Of a DNA stretch of 64,000 nt, positions 25,152 through 37,978 are shown one piece after another. A program made the translations under genes and the position numbers. The first letter of the stretch is position 1, and each line of letters opens with the position of its first letter. Source of the DNA: Elymus sibiricus (Eukaryota > Streptophyta > Magnoliopsida > Poales > Poaceae); contig CM077676.1 of NCBI GenBank assembly GCA_039707655.1, forward strand, positions 426,351,379 through 426,415,378. Direction: 5' to 3'. The notes under the pieces were generated by a model that did no database searches, was not told where the DNA came from, and saw only the letters and a list, made by a program, of their open reading frames with translations.

Positions 25152-25881
25152 CACTAGTAGAAAACAGGGCTTTGGTTCAAGCTCGGTCTACACATTAGTC
25201 CCGGTCGCATTACGAACCGGGACTAATGTGAGCATTAGTCCCGGTTCGAGCGGCTCCGGGGCTCAGCAGGCAGCAGTCCCGGTTCAAATGGGACCTTTAG
25301 TCGCGGTTGGAGACACCAACCGGGACTAAAGGGGTGCGATGCCCTTTAGTCCCGGTTGGTGTCTCCAACCGGGACTAAAGCTCCTCTGCACAGCGCCGAC
25401 TGCGCGCCCTAGTTTAGTCCCACCTCGCCTACGGAAGGGCGCCCGCACCTGCTTATATACTGCCCTCCCCCGTACCTGCCGAACTCCTCTTTACACTTTC
25501 CTCTGCCTGACTTGTGCACTCTGTTGCCGCCCCTGTTGGGCCTCTGGGCCGTGTGCGGCCGAAAGGTCTGCCCCTATCGGGATGGGCCGATTAGGCCGCA
25601 CTCGGTACATGGGCCGGGGTGTATTTTTTTAATTTCCTTCAACAGGCCTTTAAAAAAAACAGCGTGGCGGCCTTTTAGTCCCGGTTGGTGTTACCAACCG
25701 GGACTAAAGGTCCTCCTGCCTGAGCGCTGCGCAGCGGCCACGTGGAGCCCCTTTAGTCCCGGTTCGTAACACGACCGGGACTAAAAGTGGGGGCCTTTAG
25801 TCCCGATTCCTTAGTCCCGATTGCAGAACCGGAACTAAAGGCCTTTACGAACCGGGACTAATGCCCTGTTTTCTACTAGTG
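25152..25881. mobile_element. 730 bp CACTA-type MITE
   Basis: The perfect terminal inverted repeats are CACTAGTAGAAAACAGGG and CCCTGTTTTCTACTAGTG, with a GCA duplication on both sides (25149-25151 and 25882-25884). The sub-terminal TTTAGTCCCGGTTGG hairpins match those of the element at 19638, so the two may share a transposase. The homologous arm 2 sequence (about 43540-43560) is uninterrupted. Confidence 0.93.
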
Positions 25882-25986
25882 GCATTTGGGCTGGGTTTGG
25901 GGCGGTTTGGTCTGTTCGGACAAATGGGGACGGTTTGCGAAGCCCCGTTGGACCAGTGTTTTTTGTCCATGCAAATGGGCGGCCAT

Positions 25987-27189
25987 ATGTTGAAGCACAA
26001 ATGTATACTGATAACTCGTATCACCTTATTCACACAGTTGAGCTGAAATGACAACATTCACAAGTATATCCCATAGAAATAAGTATTTATACACCACATC
26101 ACACCCCATTGCAATATATATGCATACATGTATCAATAATATTGATATTTCACTGTTCCAAAACGTCTTTGTTAAGCTGGGACAAAGGGGTGAAAGTCTA
26201 CGTGGTAGGTGTTTTTTCTTCATGGACTCGTCAACTCCCATTCATTGACATAATTAAATTATGAGCATCAACTGCAATTATATGAGGTGATGTGCATGTT
26301 TGTTGTTATGGATATGTGCTAAAACTTGTACCATCGAGAAATTCAACATTGTTGCCAACTACATGAATAATGTGAAGGACTATTACTATGAGTCAGACCT
26401 TGCTTTCCCGATATATAATTGCATTATATGTACAAAACATTATGTATGCATGAATTCACCTACAGTGCAATGCATTTGCTTCACCACACATAGCTTACAG
26501 TATAGAAAAATGTCATTAGCAGAATAATCAGTGATTTCCATTAGTAATTTGATTTGCGTTTATTAACTAAACTTATACAATCCAAAAATTGCCATTTGTT
26601 GGTTGGGTTTTTGTTTTTGTTAAGCCATACCCATGAACGTGCTATTCATTGAGAAGCTAACATACGAACAAAGCAACTCCGACAAAGAATTTCAATGCAT
26701 AAATTAAACCAATATTAACCAATTACTCCACATGCTCCAAACTCATAATATCTTACGTAGGTATAATCATCGAAGGAGGCTAGTTTAAACATCTCATTTT
26801 CTCGCTCAAAGAAAACAACTCATTTTTTCACAATGGTTAGCCCACATTACTATTTTGCAGTCAGTGTTGGCTAGCTACTGGTGTTAACAGAGGAAAACCG
26901 GGTGCTTGTGGGAAAGTAAGAAACCAGCCCATAGCTTTGCCCTACACACTACACAACAGCTAAGCGGCCCAGAAGGAAGCACCAACTGCTCTCTGGATGC
27001 TTGGTAGGTGTCGTTTGTGCACAGGAAACAAACAGAAAAAGATCATATCACAAGTAGCAATAGTAGTCTTTGTTTAGTCCTCTCCCCTACTTTCTTAGTT
27101 TTTCTGCCTGTCTGCATCGTTTTGATAGTGTGCATGCATGCACACATATGATCAATGGGATCGAGCATGCATAATGTTGAGAGTAGGGG
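25987..27189. other. AT-rich arm DNA, no gene seen
   Basis: This matches about 41891-43380 of arm 2 in reverse complement, except for the SINE found only there. No coding pattern was found. Confidence 0.6.
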
Positions 27190-28689
27190 CAACTCCAATG
27201 CCGATCACCAAATGGGCAGCACCAAATGTCCGTGGACATGTGTTTGAACGTGTCCGCAGACAGCGGACGGGGCGTCGGCCATTCAATCGTAGACATTAAA
27301 TATTTGGGCCATTTGAAGCGGATCAAACACAAACACAAACACAGACAAAATTCATGCTAAATAGATAAAATTCATGAAAAATATATTCAACCAGACGGAC
27401 GATTTAACAAGTCCAAACTATTTTTGACCTAAACTAAACTAAACTAAGTGAGCCACGGGACGGTGACCTCATACGCAAGGTCTCCTTGGCCACAGAGACC
27501 TTAATTCCTCGTCATCCACACCATCGTCCTCACGCAAGTGGAGGAAGGCCCGCCAGGCGTCATGGAATCTCTGTGTGGCAACTGTGGCGCTCGTGCTTGG
27601 GATGCTCTGTGACATCCTCCACCGTCTTGCACTACATGTCCTCGGCGGCATCAGCGGCTGGAATGAAGGCGGCGCGCTTGGACTCCGCCAGCCCCAGTTT
27701 GAGGAGATGGTCGTTGAGTCAGCGTCGGCGGCGGGTGTCGGACTCGACGTTGGTCTTGTACTGGTCGATGACCGAATCCTTCGTGAACACCTAGGTTGGC
27801 AGGCGGAGGGGGGGTCTGGCTCTTCGCGAATGCCACCCTGCGCGCCGCATTGCGCCACTGCCGACGCGCCGCCTCCGCATCGGCTTTGCTCTTGGACAAT
27901 GAAACACTAGTGCCAGCAGGGAGGACTGGGCGCCACTGGCTGCCCGATTGGCGATGTGGTGGGGAGGATGCCTCATTCTTCACGTGGCGGCGAGGATGAC
28001 TACTCCTTCACGCGACATCCAAATTGGACGTCACGGTTGTGCGGAGGGGACGGCGGCGCTGGACCACGGTCAATGAAAGAACGATGCAACACGATCTCCA
28101 TCTACCGCACGAACTCCTCGTCTTCACGGTCGCCTCTGCCAGGAGGGGCGACTTCTACTCCTCGTCCAAGCAGATCGGCTCCACCTTGACATCAGACGGA
28201 ATCGTGGACTGCACTGCCCTAGAGCCCCCCCCCCCCCCCCCCCCCCCCGGGATTCAGAGGCACATCCCGACCACCAGTTGGAGGCGTCAGGCTTCTTGCC
28301 CATCACGGCAACCGGCCGTGGAGGTGTGCTGGTGTGCAGAGAAGGTGGGAAAGGAGGGAAGGGAATATGGTTTGCGTCCGTGCCCGATTGGCTTTAATAG
28401 CTGGGCAGGGCTGGCAAAGCTTCAATGCGACGGAGTAGGCTTTTCGGTCACCGCGCTGGTGTGAGTGCCGGATAGGCGGACGGCGGGTCAGCCAACATGA
28501 ATACGACGAGGGTTCCAGAGCGAGCACACACGAGAGAGGGGTTTTGGGTGGGTCTATGGCGTCGGAGTCTGGCCTGGCGACGTTGGGACTGGTTCGCACA
28601 ATGTTAGTAACCACCGTTGAATGACTAAAAGTTTTTGAATTGTTTCGTCCAAACAGTTGAGGTTGATTTGGTGATCGGCATTGGAGTTG
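27190..28689. mobile_element. TIR DNA transposon with captured/decayed ORF, arm 1 copy
   Basis: Perfect 24-bp terminal inverted repeats occupy 27190-27213 (CAACTCCAATGCCGATCACC...) and 28666-28689. The interior is GC-rich. Its - strand has broken frames of a charged protein (for example REDDGVDDEELRSLW at about 27540-27500) typical of transposon ORFs in Triticeae. A 22-base poly-C run lies at about 28227-28248. The target duplication is not clear, so the superfamily (PIF/Harbinger or Mutator) is left open. The arm 2 counterpart is 40609-41890. Confidence 0.7.
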
Positions 28690-28799
28690 GACACATCGGG
28701 CTGAAAAGATCACGTGAGTACATGTTCGAATCAGAATCATATTAAAGATTTTGCAAGCACAAGAAAAACAGTGAGAAATATGTAGATAGCCCATACAAG

Positions 28800-29173
28800 T
28801 GTCCATGCATGTCTTCTCCAAAACGACCTCGGCGACTTGTTGCACCGAGACAGCAAGGAGAAGGCCCGGCCAGGTTCGTCCAGTGAGCATGCATACATGC
28901 CACTCCCGGACAAGCCACGCGCCAAGAGTTATTGCCAACGTACACGCACACACACATCACTCTCCTCCTCCTCCTCTCTCTCTCTCTCTCTCTCAATATC
29001 TTCTCTCTGCTGGCTCCCTTTTTAACCACCTCTGCGCCCTCCACCACCTTACACAGCACAGCACAACCACACTGATTCATACAGCTAGCAAGCGAGCTTA
29101 GCCAACCACACGCCTCCTAGCTAGCTCACTCGGCCTTCTCTTCTTGAGCTCCGACCGACCACTCCCTCGGGCC
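28800..29173 (+). promoter_or_regulatory. Proximal promoter and 5' UTR of SPL10 copy A
   Basis: This block is strongly conserved with 40094-40480 in front of copy B. Shared elements include GTTGCACCGAGACAGCAAG, CGTGCAAGAGTTATTG-like sequence, a CT-rich tract (28970-28995) and CCCTTTTTAACCACCTCTGC at about 29015. That last is the best TATA-like candidate, about 150 bp before the ATG. The conservation may only reflect the age of the duplication. Confidence 0.5.
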
Positions 29174-31080
29174 ATGATGAGCGGCGGCAGGATGAACGCG
29201 GCGGCGAGCGACGACTTCCCGTTCGCGGCAATGCAGCCGCCCCCCTACGTCGGCTTCGAGCACGCCGGCGGAGGAGGCCAGCGCCACCAGGGGGCGATGA
29301 TGTACGAGAACTTCGACTTCGCGGCCGCCTTGGGCCAGTTCCAGGACGCGCCGCACCACCAGATGCTGGCCCTGCCGCCGAACGGGAACGGCGCCGGCGG
29401 GCTGGTCCCCATGGCGCCGCCGCCCATGCCCGGAATGCAGCTGCAGATGCCGCCCATGGCTATGCACGGCCACGGTGACGTGTACCCGGGGATGGGGATG
29501 GTGAAGCGCGAGGGCGGCGCCGGGGACGAGGGAAGGATCGGGCTGAACCTCGGCCGGCGTACCTACTTCTCCCCCGGCGACATGATGGCGGTGGACCGGA
29601 TGCTGATGCGATCCCGTCTCGGCGGCGTGTTCGGCCTGGGATTCGGCCGCGCCCACCACCAGGCGCCTCGGTGCCAGGTGGAGGACTGCAAGGCCGACCT
29701 CTCCGGCGCCAAGCACTACCACCGGCGCCACAAGGTGTGCGAGTACCACGCCAAGGCCGCGCTTGTCTCCGCCGCCGGCAAGCAGCAGCGCTTCTGCCAG
29801 CAATGCAGCAGGTCAGAGTCTAGACCCCATACCCCACTCCACTCTCCATCAACTCTCTCTCTCTAGTTCAAGTATACTCCTACTCCGTATAGCTGAGCTA
29901 GGTTGCAGCTTGGCTAGTGGGAACTGTTGGCCTTTTCAGTCTTCACTCTGTTTCTGGTTCACGTCACTTGTCCGTTGCGGCGGCCATGGTGCAAAAGCAA
30001 GTCTCAGTCTCAGAGATGACCAGTCATGTCAAATTAAAAAGACAACTCATGGTGGATAGCACAAACATGAGCTTTTCCATGGCGTTTTCCGGTCCTGGGA
30101 TCGATCGATGGAGACAGGATCACGAAAAGAAAAAGAGATTCAAAAGGCAGCGTTCTTTCTTTTGGGCTAGCTGCAAACTCCAGACGGCTGCGTGCTGCAA
30201 CGAGTGGCTGATCCTGTGGCAGGCTTTTGCCCTGGTCATATCTCTGCTCCTGCTTTTTTCGCATTGACCAGTGGTGTGTGGCGACTAGACTTTTGCATAT
30301 GGATTCACATGCAAGCATGACTTGTTGAGCTAACAAGAATTTTAATTTTGTTGAGTGGAGTACGTACGAGTTAAAGGATTTTGGTGCTCAAGTTTAGCTT
30401 AGCCTAAATTGTTCTTGTACTGGATTGGTTTTAGGTTCCACGTGCTCACGGAGTTCGACGAGGCCAAGAGGAGCTGCCGGAGGCGGCTCGCAGAGCACAA
30501 CCGTCGCCGGAGGAAGCCGGCGGCCAGCAGCACCACGGCGGCGTCCAAGGACTCGGCGCCGCCTTCCAAGAAACCCAACGCCGGTGCCATCTCCAGCTCC
30601 TACACCGCCGACAACAACAGTAAGCCGACACGTTCGCTTTATCTAATTGTATCCTACCTAGTGCAATTGATCATCATTTCTCGGGGCTGATTTGTATGTA
30701 TCTACGATCGTCGATCAGCTTTGAGCGCGAGCAAGTCGACCATCTCGTCCAACACGAGCGCGATCAGCTGCCTCCAGCTGGACCAGGCCATGGCGGCAGG
30801 GGCGGTGAGGCCGACGACGCTCACCCTCGGTGCGCCGCCGGAGAAGGACGACCAGCAGCAGCAGACGAGGAACGCCATGCAGCTCCATCACCATCAGGAG
30901 CAGCAGCACTTCATCACCTCCCTCCTGCACAACAACATCAATAACAGCAACATTCTGTCGTGTTCCTCGGTAAGCTCCAGCACGATGCCATCGGCGGCGG
31001 CGGCCAACGGCGAGGTCTCCGACCAGAACAACGACAACGCCAACAACAATATGCATATGTTTGAGGTGGACTTTATGTAG
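29174..31080 (+). CDS. SPL10: SBP-box transcription factor, SPL10-like, copy A
   Basis: This codes for a nuclear plant-specific transcription factor binding GTAC-core sites. Exons are 29174-29811, 30435-30619 and 30719-31080, with GT/AG introns of 623 and 99 nt, giving 394 aa. [18 protein letters not shown] motif (about 120-136) precedes the SBP domain (about 165-242). Its zinc ligands are Cys167, Cys172, Cys189, His192 and Cys208, Cys211, His215, Cys227. The bipartite NLS is [18 protein letters not shown] Gln/His/Asn-rich tail ends in FEVDFM. Intron 1 splits the Arg codon after CQQCS, the usual SBP position. The architecture matches rice SPL10 (linked to trichome development). Copy A differs from copy B inside the conserved domain (CQVEDC for CQAEGC, RRR for RKR). 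No miR156 target was seen, as expected for this clade. All ligands are intact, so it is probably functional. Confidence 0.93.
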
Positions 31081-34000
31081 ATGATGGATCTTGAGCATTT
31101 GGCTTAACATAATTATGATCTAACCACAGTTAGAACACCACATTAGATTGTAAGCGGAAGTGTTTTGTTATCACCGGTTATAGGGGCGAGGTCGAGTGCA
31201 TTGGTGTATTGGGGGCTAAACAGCAACAAAACAGTGTACTAATTCACCCCTTTAGTAGCTCAGTTTATAGTGAAATTTAAGATAGTTTTAGCCAACAAGT
31301 AAGCAACGGAATAACAAAACAATAAGCGCAAAATGGCGCAAAATGGCACAATATGTGTACGTGGAAGACCCTCCACAAAACGGGAGTAAAAACACAGGCA
31401 CGGATGAACCGTCCCACAAAACTTTCACTATGAGAATCATGGTACACAGTCTTCCCTAGAAACTCTAGAAGCAACCACAAGTGGCAAGAAAACAACAAAA
31501 CAGAGTTAATGCAGGTTCTATTACTTCCGATAACAACCGATGAGCTGCTCTCAAACCGCTGAACCAAATGACACTAATTTCGTAGATTATTAGATAGATA
31601 AGCTCACAACATATACGAATCAAATTTCATCTTAACTGGATATTTTTTTTCTCTACCTAATCTAGTATTGGTTTAATGTTTTGTTTTCACCAACATGTGT
31701 GATGGTCATCACACCAAAATATAATTAGGGACAAAATGTACTCCCAGTTGGAATGTAACCTCTCCACTTTGATGTTCAATAAAATAGCCATATGAGTTGT
31801 CCTACATGATAATGGTTAATCTGATGTATTCTTTAGAGGTGATGTCGATCATGTGATAAATTATTTCTACTTTTTCAGATCTATGGGTGTTATTTATGGT
31901 TGATATAATTCTCTTTAGTTGCTTGATTACTCTTGGCCAGTCAAGATCAGTAGCCAGTAGTGGTAGAGGTGTGCATTAGTTCAATCTTGCAAGTAAATTA
32001 CTGCGGTGACAGAAAGTTGAAAAGACTTCCATTGTATTTTTGCCACTAGGATAAATGTTTATAGGAGGACTATACTGAGTCCTATAGACAACAGTATGCC
32101 AACTTGCTTAAAGCAATTACTGTGCTTACACTTAAAGTTCGGATGATGCTGAGAGAATCTCGATCTACATACGGGCTATTTAGCGATATGATGCAAAGGG
32201 TATCTCAGTCTATAGTATGTGGACATATTGCCTATATAGAATCAATACCTTTCATATGTTTGGCGTGAGCCTGAAATATTTCATTGTGCACTTTTTCACA
32301 TTACTTACCGCCTTTTATGTATTGAAGAGATACATTTGGTGAAACTATGAACCCTGGTCCAATTTTTACATAAGAATCACCTTCCAACAATTTGAACACA
32401 CACTTTTTTTTAGGACCACACCCTTCTATATTCAGTTTTCTTTTATTACAAAAATTCTAAAATATTATCTACCAGTGTATCTTTTAATTGGATTGTGCAG
32501 TTAGTAAAGACTAGCATGGTTGACGATCGTTTTAACTGTTGGGGACACAAGTGAAGTTTCATTTGTGTTACCCACATTACCACTACAACAAGGTTAACTT
32601 GCCTGAACTGATTGATACCTTAGATTCTTATTTAAGGAAAGCTCACTACATACTGTAAACTCTTGCACTTGGGAGCCCAACATTGCGGTCGATACTTGTT
32701 GTCTTGCAAAGCTATCAAAAACACCAAAAACAAATTTATATTTTATCACCTAGCTAGTTACTTTTTGTTTAGTACTTGTAATGGGAATCATTAATGCAAA
32801 CACAAAGTTGCGTGATTTCTCTACCACCATCAACAATGATTTCATGAGCACACCTATCACACTACCCACTATTAGTGTTGAAATCCTATGATATAAATCC
32901 TGCTTTGTTTAACCTTGTTATGAAAGAACAATTTTCTGGATCATTCAACACTCTGGAGTGCGTGGGATATTCTGATGTAGGTCAGATCATCCAAGCTCTC
33001 AGACCTTGCGATGAATATACAAGGCACATCCGACCTTAAGCAGAAGCCTATGCTTATGCTCGGATATGCCCCGGACCCTGCCCACACTATCAAACAGGTC
33101 TGACTGTACGACTTGGGTTGAACTGTCCGACTATGCCAGGACAACACATAACGGGCAAAAATTTGGTGGGCCTATTTATACACCATTTCTTCCCCACGAG
33201 AAAGGGGACGACTTCGATACTTTCTCAACCGTTGTTCTATACCTAAAAAGCTTGAGATCTTCCTCCCCAGCCATCCATTCCTCTTATTCTTCTAGGGAAA
33301 GCAAGAGGATATCTGACCTACTACTTCACCAAAGCAAATCTTGTGTTCGGCGATTCCCCGCGAGATTCTACGCAAATCTTCTCACTCTTGGGTTTGTGGG
33401 GAACCGTAGACAGTTGGTATTTTCCCAGGACTTTCAAGTTGTGTGGTTGCACCCCGGGCTCCAGAACTACATGTGTTCTCTAAAAAAACCTACTTGTGTT
33501 TTACATAAGTGAACTCTTTTTCAAAATACATGGACATTTTAAAAAAAATGTTCCCTGGATGTTTAAAATTCCTTCTTGTATTTGAAAAACTATTCGTGTA
33601 ATTTATAAGTGTTCGTGTAGTTTTGAAAATGTTCATCTATTTTTTTAAGTTTGTGTGTTTATCAAAAAAAAAATAGGAACATCAACATGGGGGAATACTA
33701 AAATTGAGAAAACCAAAAGAAACTTGAAGAACTGAAAAAAAAACTAATGAAAATGAAAAACAAAAAAAGGTCGTTCGCCTTTGTGTGACAACAATACAAT
33801 TTTTCGATGTGAGCGACATAATTCCAATTTCACATGTAAGTCGATTTAATAACAACCACACGCAGGCTGCCTGAGACGCTGTTTGCGCAAGCCAAGCACA
33901 ATGACACTAGTTTTCTTTTTGTCTCTATTTAAGCTAGTGGTTTTCTTTTCATTTTTTGGGTCAAATTTTCATTCTTCTGGGTTTTTTAGATGGGAAAGTC

Positions 34001-34845
34001 CCAGTAAAGTTTTGTTCTCTTCTCCTTTTTTGCTATTTTTTGTTCCCCATTTTATCTTTTTAGTTTATATTTCCATGCAATTATATATTTTTTCTTTTCA
34101 CTTTTTCTTCTTGATTTATTACTTTTTCAAATACACGACGGATTTGTTTGACGAAGGGTCAAAGTTTCTTATTGTATGTTTATTTAGATAATTTATTCTT
34201 TTAAATGTACGAAATACAACCCGCAAAAAAAGAGTACGAAATACAAATAAAAACTAATTGGGCCGGGGCCCACTACCGCTGGGTGTGTGCTAACGGTCTT
34301 ATCCCACGCCTACGAGCGGAGTAGGATGTCTGGCGACGAATAGGGTGTTTGTGTTTCGCTGTGTAAGCCGAAGGACCATTTCTTCTCCAGGCCCACTCTC
34401 CAGAGCCCAAGTTGACAGGGGTGAGCGTCCCCCGGCAGCCACTGCGAACGATCAGGTCCGGTTCCTACATGACGTGCGCGCGCGACCTGACCTGACTCCC
34501 CCCGCAGGCTGCAAGCTGCAGCGAGCGAGAAGGACTGCTCAACGCTGCACGCAGATTCGGCGTTTGTGGATAAACACGCACTGGCACGCACAGATTTGGC
34601 GTGCTTGCGAAGTCGCCGGAGGGGTCGGTCCGTGGCAGCACCAACGAGCTAGATAGACACGGCCCCAGATCATATTAGCGGAGTGGGTTAATTAAGCGCT
34701 CGCTGAATCTTGGCTGAAGAACAAGACTGGGTTTTCAATTATTATTTTTCGCTTTTGCTAAACATCAAGTACTCCCCTCGGCATCCATTCCCTTGAGCAT
34801 AAGTAGTATATGCATCTATGTGGACCCTTCAAATTTTTGCCCTAA
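31081..34845. other. Spacer between the two SPL genes, left part; no gene recognised
   Basis: This is mostly AT-rich, with the texture of old LTR-retrotransposon DNA, but no terminus, PBS or protein domain was identified. Short ORFs at 33066-33512 and 34345-34656 have no recognisable family. Interval 34260-34680 is GC-rich and unassigned. Homology to the other arm stops at 31080. Confidence 0.55.
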
Positions 34846-35474
34846 GGGCATCTCCAACGAGGACCCTCGAATCGCCCAAACGTTCGGACCGAGCTGTTTG
34901 GACGCTGCAAGCCATCCAACGGGGTCCCGTATTGTAAGTGACTAGTTCAGGTGTCCGCCTTCCCTCAACCCAGAAGCAAACTAGGGGGCTTTGTGGAAGT
35001 CCGAACATCTGGCACGTAGGACTCCGGCACCCTCGTCCCACCCAAAACCAAGGTGGAGCCCGCGCATTTGGAGCGGTCCGCACTGTTTTCACACCAACCC
35101 CCCCTCCTCCTCCTTCTTTCATCACCCTCTCCGCTCCCATTCCCGCAGCTCTTCACCTAAATCCCCGCCCTTTTCGCTGCCGCAGCCGCATGGATCCGCC
35201 TGAAGAGCTGCTGGAGCTGGCGGGGGTGGTGGATCCGGAGAAGATGGTCAACCAGAAGATCAACTCGACGACACGGCACGCCCGCCGACTAAAATGAAAG
35301 AAAATTATCAAATGGACGGCAAATAGAAGGGCAGCAGGGGCGACGACCGAGGCTAGGCGGGGCCAGGGACCTGGACAGACGTTTAGGGGATGCGGTTGGA
35401 TGACCAGCTCCTGCAACCGTGTCTGCGGACAAATAGCTTATTATCCGTTTTAGACGAAGGTGTTGGAGATGCCC
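34846..35474. mobile_element. PIF/Harbinger-like element (629 bp)
   Basis: The terminal inverted repeats are GGGCATCTCCAAC and GTTGGAGATGCCC with TAA target duplications (34843-34845 and 35475-35477). Three-base TWA duplications are the PIF/Harbinger signature. It contains a short frame starting MDPPEELLELAG at about 35190, which ends after 36 codons. Confidence 0.85.
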
Positions 35475-35477
35475 TAA

Positions 35478-36777
35478 GAGCATCTACACCCGGGCGCCAC
35501 AAACCGTCCTCAAACGCCCGGGCTGACCGGCACCCCTCATATCCAGCCTAAATATGGGGCGGATATGAGGCGGCCCGGGCGCGTCCGCCACGTCAGCCCG
35601 GCCCACCCTGACCCCACAAATATCCCCATCCGAAAAACCCTAGACACCGGTCAATCCGAACTCCACTTCACTCCCCTCTCCGTCCACTCCACTTCTGATC
35701 CCCTCCCCTCCGATCCGATGGCCGGCAACGGAAGCAGCCGTGGTTCCGGTGCAGAATTCGATGGCTCGAATATCGACGTGGACGAGGTGGCCCTCCGCAT
35801 CGCATTGAGGAGGTCCCTGCTCGAGCAAGGCGGCCCTGGCAGCGGCAGATCTTCTTCCTCAGTGCCCGTCGCCCGTCGACGCAGTGCCGGTGACATCGCC
35901 GGCCCTTCCTGCCTGGTGTACAGCTCCGGTCCGCTCCGCCAGGTACGCCGCTCACCTCCACCACCCTCTAGTCCGGAAGTGGTACCCGGCCACTGTTGGG
36001 TCCTCATGACCGCGTTGGGCCGGTGCGCACGAGGACGCCCGAGTACGAGGCACCAGCAGCCCGGCGCGAGCTGCAGCGGGCGAGGGAGAGGGGGGAGGCG
36101 ATGTCCGCGCTCCGTTCGCGCGCGAGCTCGTCGGTCGATCCCGAGGCCGCGCTCCTCGCGTCGGTCCTCCGCCGCTCTCTCACGACGGCGGAGACGGTTG
36201 CGTGGCGCCTCCGCCGCAAGAATGCCAAGGCGCCCCGACTCGCCATCGAGTTGTCGGAGCGCGAGGCAAACAAGGAGGCGGCGGCGAAGGCGAAGGCGGC
36301 CCGCCATGCGAAGGAGCAGGACCGCCTGCTCCGCAAGCTGTCGAGCATGAGGTGCAGCTCCGACTCCGACCTGACGGACGGCTCCACCTCCACCTCCAGC
36401 TCCGACGACGACGCACCTCCGCACGCCGACGCCTACACGGAGGAGGGGCACAGCCGCGCCGACGACCGGAAGAGGAAGGGGCCGGCGAGGAAATGGTGAT
36501 TTCCTCCGCCCTTCCCCGTTCTGTTTATATTTTAACTATGTTTTAAGTTGTTTGTAGTATGGATTTGCCGATGAATTATGCTCCTTTTGTCCGGCGATGC
36601 AATGTTGATCCGATGAACTGGGATATGAACGTGTTTTACGTAGAGTTGCATGGGTTGTATGGTTTTGAGGGTTCGGATATAAGGGACCGGGTGTGAAAGC
36701 CAACAAATAAGGCGTGCCCGGTCAGTGCCCGCAGACGCGCCCGAGCCTGGATTTGCTATCTCCGCCTTTAGATGCTC
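35478..36777 (+). mobile_element. Second PIF/Harbinger-like element (1300 bp), abutting the first
   Basis: The ends are GAGCATCTACACC and TTTAGATGCTC with TAA on both sides (35475-35477 and 36778-36780). The left TAA is also the right duplication of the neighbouring element, so one inserted exactly at the boundary of the other. It carries an ORF (35718-36499) but no transposase. Confidence 0.82.
35718..36499 (+). pseudogene. Ser-rich / coiled-coil ORF carried by the Harbinger-like element
   Basis: The first frame begins MAGNGSSRGSGAEFDG and has an ALRIALRRSLLEQ helix. It frameshifts near 36000 into a second frame with ARRELQRARERGEAMSALRS, a long Ala/Lys/Glu coiled coil (SEREANKEAAAKAKAARHAK) and an acidic Ser/Asp tail ending GPARKW. 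This architecture recurs in Triticeae transposon-borne ORFs, but I know no function. A single indel separates it from a roughly 260-aa protein. Confidence 0.5.
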
Positions 36778-36780
36778 TAA

Positions 36781-37978
36781 CGTTTCAATGCGCGGTCCTG
36801 GCCCTCGGAGGCAACGAGCAAATACGCCATGGCCGGCTCATGCATACGATCGACCACCCATGTCTCAAAAACCGATAGCGAGCGAGCAGACACGATTTAC
36901 CTCGCCCTGCACTACATGCATGCAAGCAACGGGCCCAGCCGAATTAATCACCCCTGCACGCAGGCAGCATTCAATCTTCTGGCGCATGCATGCACGTACG
37001 GCCCGCCAAATACACATGTACGATGAGATGAACGCCCCAGATCCCAGGACGGGCCGCTACAGTCCCACGTCGTATCGGGGGGCAGCAAGATCGACCCCCA
37101 CCCCACGCAAACAATTAGCAGCCATGTCCACGCATGCATGCAGATCCATCCATGGCTTTAGTTAATGCTAATGAACTCCATGCGCATGAATGAATGATAG
37201 AACACCACTAGTACTACTACCACTGTAGATGAGCACGTACTACGCACTCTAGCTAGGTAGCCTTGTCGTGAATTAAGCCTCTCGTGTACGTACCCAGGCA
37301 GGATCTGTGGCGTGGAGGGCTCCATTGTGACACGCAGTTAATACTAAGTGTAACCATCTGCATGCATGGTCCAACGCTTCGAATTACTCCTACTGCTCCA
37401 CGCATGCATGGCATCGCATGCCGGTAAAAACGGTCAGGGTTGATAGCTTAGGCAATGGCAGATTCGAAAAGATTCTGGAGAAATGTGAGTTGGGACCTCT
37501 CGGCTAAAGCTTGGGTTGGGCACGCAGTGAAATCGTAACCAGTTTCGAGTTTGAACTATCTTCTTGGAGCTAGTCACACACCCACATCTACATGTTGATT
37601 AGCTGTGGTAGTAACTTGAATTCAAGGTGGACAGTGAGTAGTAAAAAGATTAATAACAGAGCAAAAATAATACTAGCACAAACATTATTTCCTCACTGAA
37701 ACAGAAATGGCAGAAAGGCATGCTTGTTTGCAGCACTACAGGAGCACTGCAGGGAAGAAAGTTGAGAGAAAGGCATGCATGCTAGCTTGCACAGCCTTTG
37801 CTACTAGCTGATCTCAGCACTTTGACACTTTGGTCGACTATACGCTTAAGTTTTTTGCTCTCCTTTTTTTTTACCTACACACAAATTAATTAAAGGACAC
37901 ATACTAGGCTTAGGCTGGTCACCACTCCATGTCCGTGGCCCCATGCATGGACCTACGAGCTCACCTGCATCCATCGGT
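36781..37978. other. Intergenic DNA downstream of SPL10 copy B
   Basis: This is low-repeat-looking DNA rich in CATGCATG motifs. No ORF of recognisable family and no resemblance to the 3' flank of copy A were found. It should include the 3' UTR and polyadenylation site of copy B, which I cannot place. Confidence 0.55.

Larger units (their letters stand above)
24321..25986. mobile_element. PIF/Harbinger-like element, arm 1 copy, interrupted by a CACTA MITE
   Basis: This region is the reverse-complement counterpart of the better preserved arm 2 element at 43416-44254. Its left side keeps CATTTCCAGTGGCAATGG. The right terminal repeat is lost near 25986. A 730-bp CACTA-type element (25152-25881) sits inside. 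The element predates the arm duplication because both arms hold it. Confidence 0.5.

Noticed and set aside
28970..29000. CT-rich tract before SPL10 copy A as a possible miR156 target (CTCTCTCTCT core)
   Set aside because: It lies upstream of the coding exons and lacks the full miR156 complement. The SPL10 clade is not a classic miR156 target, and no matching site was seen in the exons or near the stop codon.
29126..29803. 225-aa ORF opposite SPL10 exon 1, and the 231-aa ORF opposite copy B exon 1
   Set aside because: They are GC-rich antisense shadows of conserved coding exons, with no start context or domain of their own.
33883..34191. 102-aa hydrophobic ORF rich in Phe and Leu
   Set aside because: It is translated from a T-rich tract. 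Its composition explains the hydrophobicity and there is no homologue that I recognise.
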